Under the pieces are notes generated by a model. It saw only the letters and a list, made by a program, of their open reading frames with translations, did no database searches and was not told the origin of the DNA. From Acidimicrobiales bacterium (GTDB lineage Bacteria > Actinomycetota > Acidimicrobiia > Acidimicrobiales > JABEUL01), in assembly GCA_013044465.1 (NCBI GenBank), contig JABEUL010000193.1, forward strand, positions 1 through 8,817: a DNA stretch of 8,817 nucleotides, read 5' to 3'. The number at the start of each line of letters is the position of its first letter. Within the stretch, counting starts at the first letter, position 1. A program made the translations under genes and the position numbers. Of the stretch, positions 6,385-8,817 are shown piece after piece.

Positions 6385-6984
6385 TTAGCCCCTATATTTG
6401 GATACAAATATGTTGTCTTTAATAAAAAAACGCCATGGTAATGGGTTTTCCTCTCTTACTCCAATCCGATTCGACTGCCCTATCTCAAAGTCCGTACTCT
6501 CGTTTGCTACTAGTTTGATATTGCTAGTTCTTCCGAAAATATCAAGCCCGTTCCAAGATCCATCAACTTTAAGAGCTTGGCAGAGCTTAGCCGGTCCATT
6601 TGCAATATCTTGATCCTTTATGTCATCTCGATTGCGGTTTCGGCGCATTGTGGAAATTCCCTCTGCCGGCATTCCCGCTCTTAATAAAACCGCACCGGGC
6701 ACACCCTCTTTTGAACATGTAATATTCGCGCACCAGTGCATTCCATAAGTGAAATACACGTATAGAAATCCAGCGGGACCAAACATCACTTCATTCCGTT
6801 TTGTCATTCCTCTAAAAGCATGTGAAGCAACATCCAATGCGCCGCCGTATGCCTCTACTTCGACAAGCTCGAGTGCCAACTTGGGGCTGCTTTCAACAAC
6901 TAATGTGGCGCCCAAAAGTTTTGGCGCCACTAGTTCTGGTTCGTTTGTAAAAAACTTGCGGTCCAGATATTTTTCCCGTGGCAC
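6385..6984 (-). CDS. mpg: DNA-3-methyladenine glycosylase (AAG/MPG family)
   Basis: 199 residues, full length for the bacterial AAG/MPG family. It removes alkylated and deaminated purines from DNA as the first step of base-excision repair. The family core is clear: KLLGATLVV (22-30), VEVEAYGG (41-48) containing the catalytic Glu44 and the base-stacking Tyr46, SHAFRG (54-59), and YVYFTYGMHWCANI (75-88), which matches the human YVYIIYGM segment including the conserved Asn (Asn87). GAVLLRAGMP and NGPAKLCQAL follow. GTG at 6984 is the only standard start in the frame; it has no clear Shine-Dalgarno and lies seven bases after the argH stop, so translation probably depends on ribosomes leaving argH. 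A neighbouring argH is familiar in actinobacteria from memory. No truncation or missing key residue is seen. Confidence 0.93.
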   Translation of the reverse strand: MPREKYLDRKFFTNEPELVAPKLLGATLVVESSPKLALELVEVEAYGGALDVASHAFRGMTKRNEVMFGPAGFLYVYFTYGMHWCANITCSKEGVPGAVLLRAGMPAEGISTMRRNRNRDDIKDQDIANGPAKLCQALKVDGSWNGLDIFGRTSNIKLVANESTDFEIGQSNRIGVREENPLPWRFFIKDNIFVSKYRG

Positions 6985-6991
6985 TACTTTT

Positions 6992-8371
6992 TCAACTGTT
7001 AAGCGTCTTAGAGTAATTTATTAAACAATCCCTATATGCATCGATTTGCTGTTGAATTACTTTAGGGCCCGCTCCCCCTGGCGTTGTCCTCCTTTTTACA
7101 GCACTACCTGGCAAAAGAAGCTCCACGGCCTCATCGCCAAGGTCTGGATGGGATGCAACCAACTCTTCAAGTGGTACGTGTCGCTCCGTTGAATCCCTGA
7201 CAAGCATTCCCACAGTTGTATAAGCCTCCCTAAAGGGCATTCCCTTTATAACAAGCCATTCGGCCAAATCAATGGCCGCACTTGATACAGCATCAGCTGC
7301 TGTAGACATGGCACCACTGTTAAAAGTGGCACTATCCATTAGTCCAGCAATTGCATGAAGGGCCAGAGATATCTGATCAATTGCATCAAAGATAGGTTCT
7401 TTGTCTTCTTGGAGATCTCTATTGTACGAAAGTGGAAGTCCTTTGAGCGTTGCTAGAAAGCCCGTCAAATTACCTATCAACCTCCCAGCTTTCCCCCTAG
7501 CTAGCTCAGCTATATCGGGGTTTTTTTTCTGAGGAAGCATAGAAGATCCAGTAGAAAACGCATCATCTAAAGTCATAAATCCAAACTCTGCAGATGACCA
7601 CATCGCAACTTCTTCACCAATTCTAGACAGGTGGATACCGATCATCGATATAACAAATAGCGACTCTGCAACAAAATCTCTATCTGAAACAGCATCAATG
7701 GAGTTGTCAAACCTCTTTTTAAACCCCAAATCTTCTGCAGCCTTATCTGGATCAAGTGGAAGGGAAGATCCAGCCAAGGCACCAGCTCCAAGGGGAGAGA
7801 TATTTAGCCTATCGACTGCATCAATAAGTCTGTCTACATCCCTCAAAAGCGCCCATCCATGAGCTAAGAGGTGGTGGGCCAAAAGAACCGGTTGTGCCCT
7901 TTGCAAGTGGGTATAGCCGGGCAGGTAAACGGTAGGGTCTTCTTCGCTTCGTTTCAATAAGACCCTTGCTAGTGAAATTACTTCAGTTCCGACTTTTTTA
8001 AGCTCTCTCCTTAGGTACAGCCTAAGAGCAGTTGATACTTGATCGTTCCTACTTCTGCCGGTATGGAGTTTCCCACCGACATCTCCACAGATCTCTTTTA
8101 CCCGACGTTCTATTACTGTGTGAATATCCTCATCAGTGTCAATAAAAACTATTTTGCCTTCTTCTATCTCTTGGGAAACTCTTTTTAATCCAGCTATTAA
8201 AGTCTCTGCTTCTGCTGAAGTAATTATCTTTGATCTTTCTAAACCACTTACATGGGCTATAGAGGCTTGAATGTCGTCTTTGTATATCCTGTGGTCGAAG
8301 GATAGGCTTTGGGTAAATGCAAGTAACGCTGCATTCGGGCTATCTCCCATCCTTGCCTGCCAGAGCGTCAT
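6992..8371 (-). CDS. argH: Argininosuccinate lyase
   Basis: 459 residues; splits argininosuccinate into arginine and fumarate, the last step of arginine synthesis, as a cytoplasmic homotetramer. Fumarase/aspartase superfamily marks are present: W4 and R7 of the MTLWQAR start, TGRSRNDQV (104-112), YTHLQRAQP (153-161, catalytic His155), and the signature loop GSSMLPQKKNPD (275-286) with the catalytic serine. The usual loop reads GSS-x-MP; here Leu replaces that Met, a mild variation. I chose ATG 8371 rather than the longer frame from 8419 because it fits the family N-terminus, overlaps the argG stop as ATGA, and has AGGTAGGA five bases before it. The extra 16 residues of the longer frame match nothing in ArgH. 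Expression is probably translationally coupled to argG. Confidence 0.97.
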   Translation of the reverse strand: MTLWQARMGDSPNAALLAFTQSLSFDHRIYKDDIQASIAHVSGLERSKIITSAEAETLIAGLKRVSQEIEEGKIVFIDTDEDIHTVIERRVKEICGDVGGKLHTGRSRNDQVSTALRLYLRRELKKVGTEVISLARVLLKRSEEDPTVYLPGYTHLQRAQPVLLAHHLLAHGWALLRDVDRLIDAVDRLNISPLGAGALAGSSLPLDPDKAAEDLGFKKRFDNSIDAVSDRDFVAESLFVISMIGIHLSRIGEEVAMWSSAEFGFMTLDDAFSTGSSMLPQKKNPDIAELARGKAGRLIGNLTGFLATLKGLPLSYNRDLQEDKEPIFDAIDQISLALHAIAGLMDSATFNSGAMSTAADAVSSAAIDLAEWLVIKGMPFREAYTTVGMLVRDSTERHVPLEELVASHPDLGDEAVELLLPGSAVKRRTTPGGAGPKVIQQQIDAYRDCLINYSKTLNS

Positions 8372-8817
8372 TGGTTTCCTACCTGCTTGCGAGACCATGT
8401 CTCGACCCCAAGACCCCAAATCCTCACAAAACCTTCGGCATCTTGATGTCTGAATGAATCTTGGGCATCATAAGTAGCTAGACCATAGTCGTATAATGAT
8501 ACGGGACTTCTCCGCCCCGAGACTGTGCAGGTGCCAGGTGAAAGATCCAAACGAACCTCACCGGTCACAAATTTCTGACTTGACTCCATGAATGCTCTCA
8601 GGGAATCCATGAGTGGAGAAAACCAAAGTCCATCATAAGCTAGCTCAGCCCATTTCGGCTCTAGGCGTGCTTTTTCATGGGATAAATCTCGCTCAAGTGT
8701 CAAACCTTCCAAGTCACTATGGGCCTTGATGAGCCCAAGCGCTCCAGGGGCTTCATAGGTCTCTCGGCTCTTTATTCCTACCCTTCGATTTTCAACCATG
8801 TCTACTCGACCAAATCC
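8368..8817 (-). CDS. argG: Argininosuccinate synthase, C-terminal part (cut by the right edge)
   Basis: 149 C-terminal codons are present; the family is about 400 residues, so roughly the first 250 lie outside the window. ArgG joins citrulline and aspartate using ATP to make argininosuccinate, the substrate of ArgH. Visible family blocks include GRVDMVENRRVGIKSRETYE, which holds the citrulline-binding region, followed by the tetramerisation arm region with GLWFSPLMDSL, VTGEVRLDL and SLYDYGLATYD. The protein ends in WGLGVETWSRKQVGNQ. The frame is open to base 8817 (GFGRVD precedes the first internal Met), so the ATG at 8799 is internal. The TGA overlaps the argH ATG, placing both in one transcript with argG first. 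Confidence 0.96.
   Translation of the reverse strand, partial: GFGRVDMVENRRVGIKSRETYEAPGALGLIKAHSDLEGLTLERDLSHEKARLEPKWAELAYDGLWFSPLMDSLRAFMESSQKFVTGEVRLDLSPGTCTVSGRRSPVSLYDYGLATYDAQDSFRHQDAEGFVRIWGLGVETWSRKQVGNQ
8377..8384 (-). promoter_or_regulatory. argH ribosome binding site inside the end of argG
   Basis: AGGTAGGA on the minus strand ends five bases before ATG 8371 and lies within the last codons of argG. It supports the inner argH start. Confidence 0.7.

Noticed and set aside
8372..8419. Longer argH start at ATG 8419
   Set aside because: The added 16 residues do not fit the family, whereas ATG 8371 has a Shine-Dalgarno and ATGA overlap with argG.
1..8817. tRNA, rRNA, CRISPR array, intact transposase, phage or toxin-antitoxin genes
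   Set aside because: Looked for on both strands by eye and none was seen.

Overview
The window looks like a piece of a moderately low-GC actinobacterial chromosome, most likely from the Acidimicrobiia or a near relative. This rests on three things seen by eye: an argG-argH-mpg cluster, an alcohol dehydrogenase close to the Rhodococcus ADH-A type, and a large secreted-type protein ending in the ~130-residue 'TRIVDTR...DLEGYF' repeats common on actinobacterial surfaces. No marker fixes the genus.

Layout. Bases 1-31 (minus) hold the first ten codons of a gene running off the left edge, with a strong Shine-Dalgarno. Bases about 200-1113 hold no intact gene. They contain two broken minus-strand reading frames (220-474, faintly PilO-like; 486-898, unidentified), a 24/28-bp direct repeat and the damaged 5' side of the next gene. 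Bases 1114-4956 (plus) encode a 1280-residue mosaic: a Cys-paired PQQ-like beta-propeller, an arylsulfotransferase (ASST) domain with all four expected His/Arg residues, and three C-terminal surface repeats. Its first propeller blade starts upstream of any usable start codon and no signal peptide is in frame, so the N-terminus is missing or frameshifted.

The gap 4957-5232 separates convergent genes. It holds a possible terminator and a run of hairpins that could form a pseudoknotted RNA. On the minus strand follow a Zn-dependent alcohol dehydrogenase (5233-6264) with a palindrome just upstream, then the compact operon argG (partial, 8368-8817) - argH (6992-8371) - mpg (6385-6984), read right to left. 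argG and argH overlap by ATGA and mpg starts 7 bases after argH.

How the parts work together: ArgG and ArgH perform the last two steps of arginine synthesis. mpg, a base-excision repair glycosylase, is probably cotranscribed with them. The dehydrogenase has its own upstream gap and is probably separately controlled. The large ASST protein has no evident functional link to its neighbours. The left end is a zone of gene decay: frame breaks cluster before base 1114, while all genes to the right are uninterrupted.
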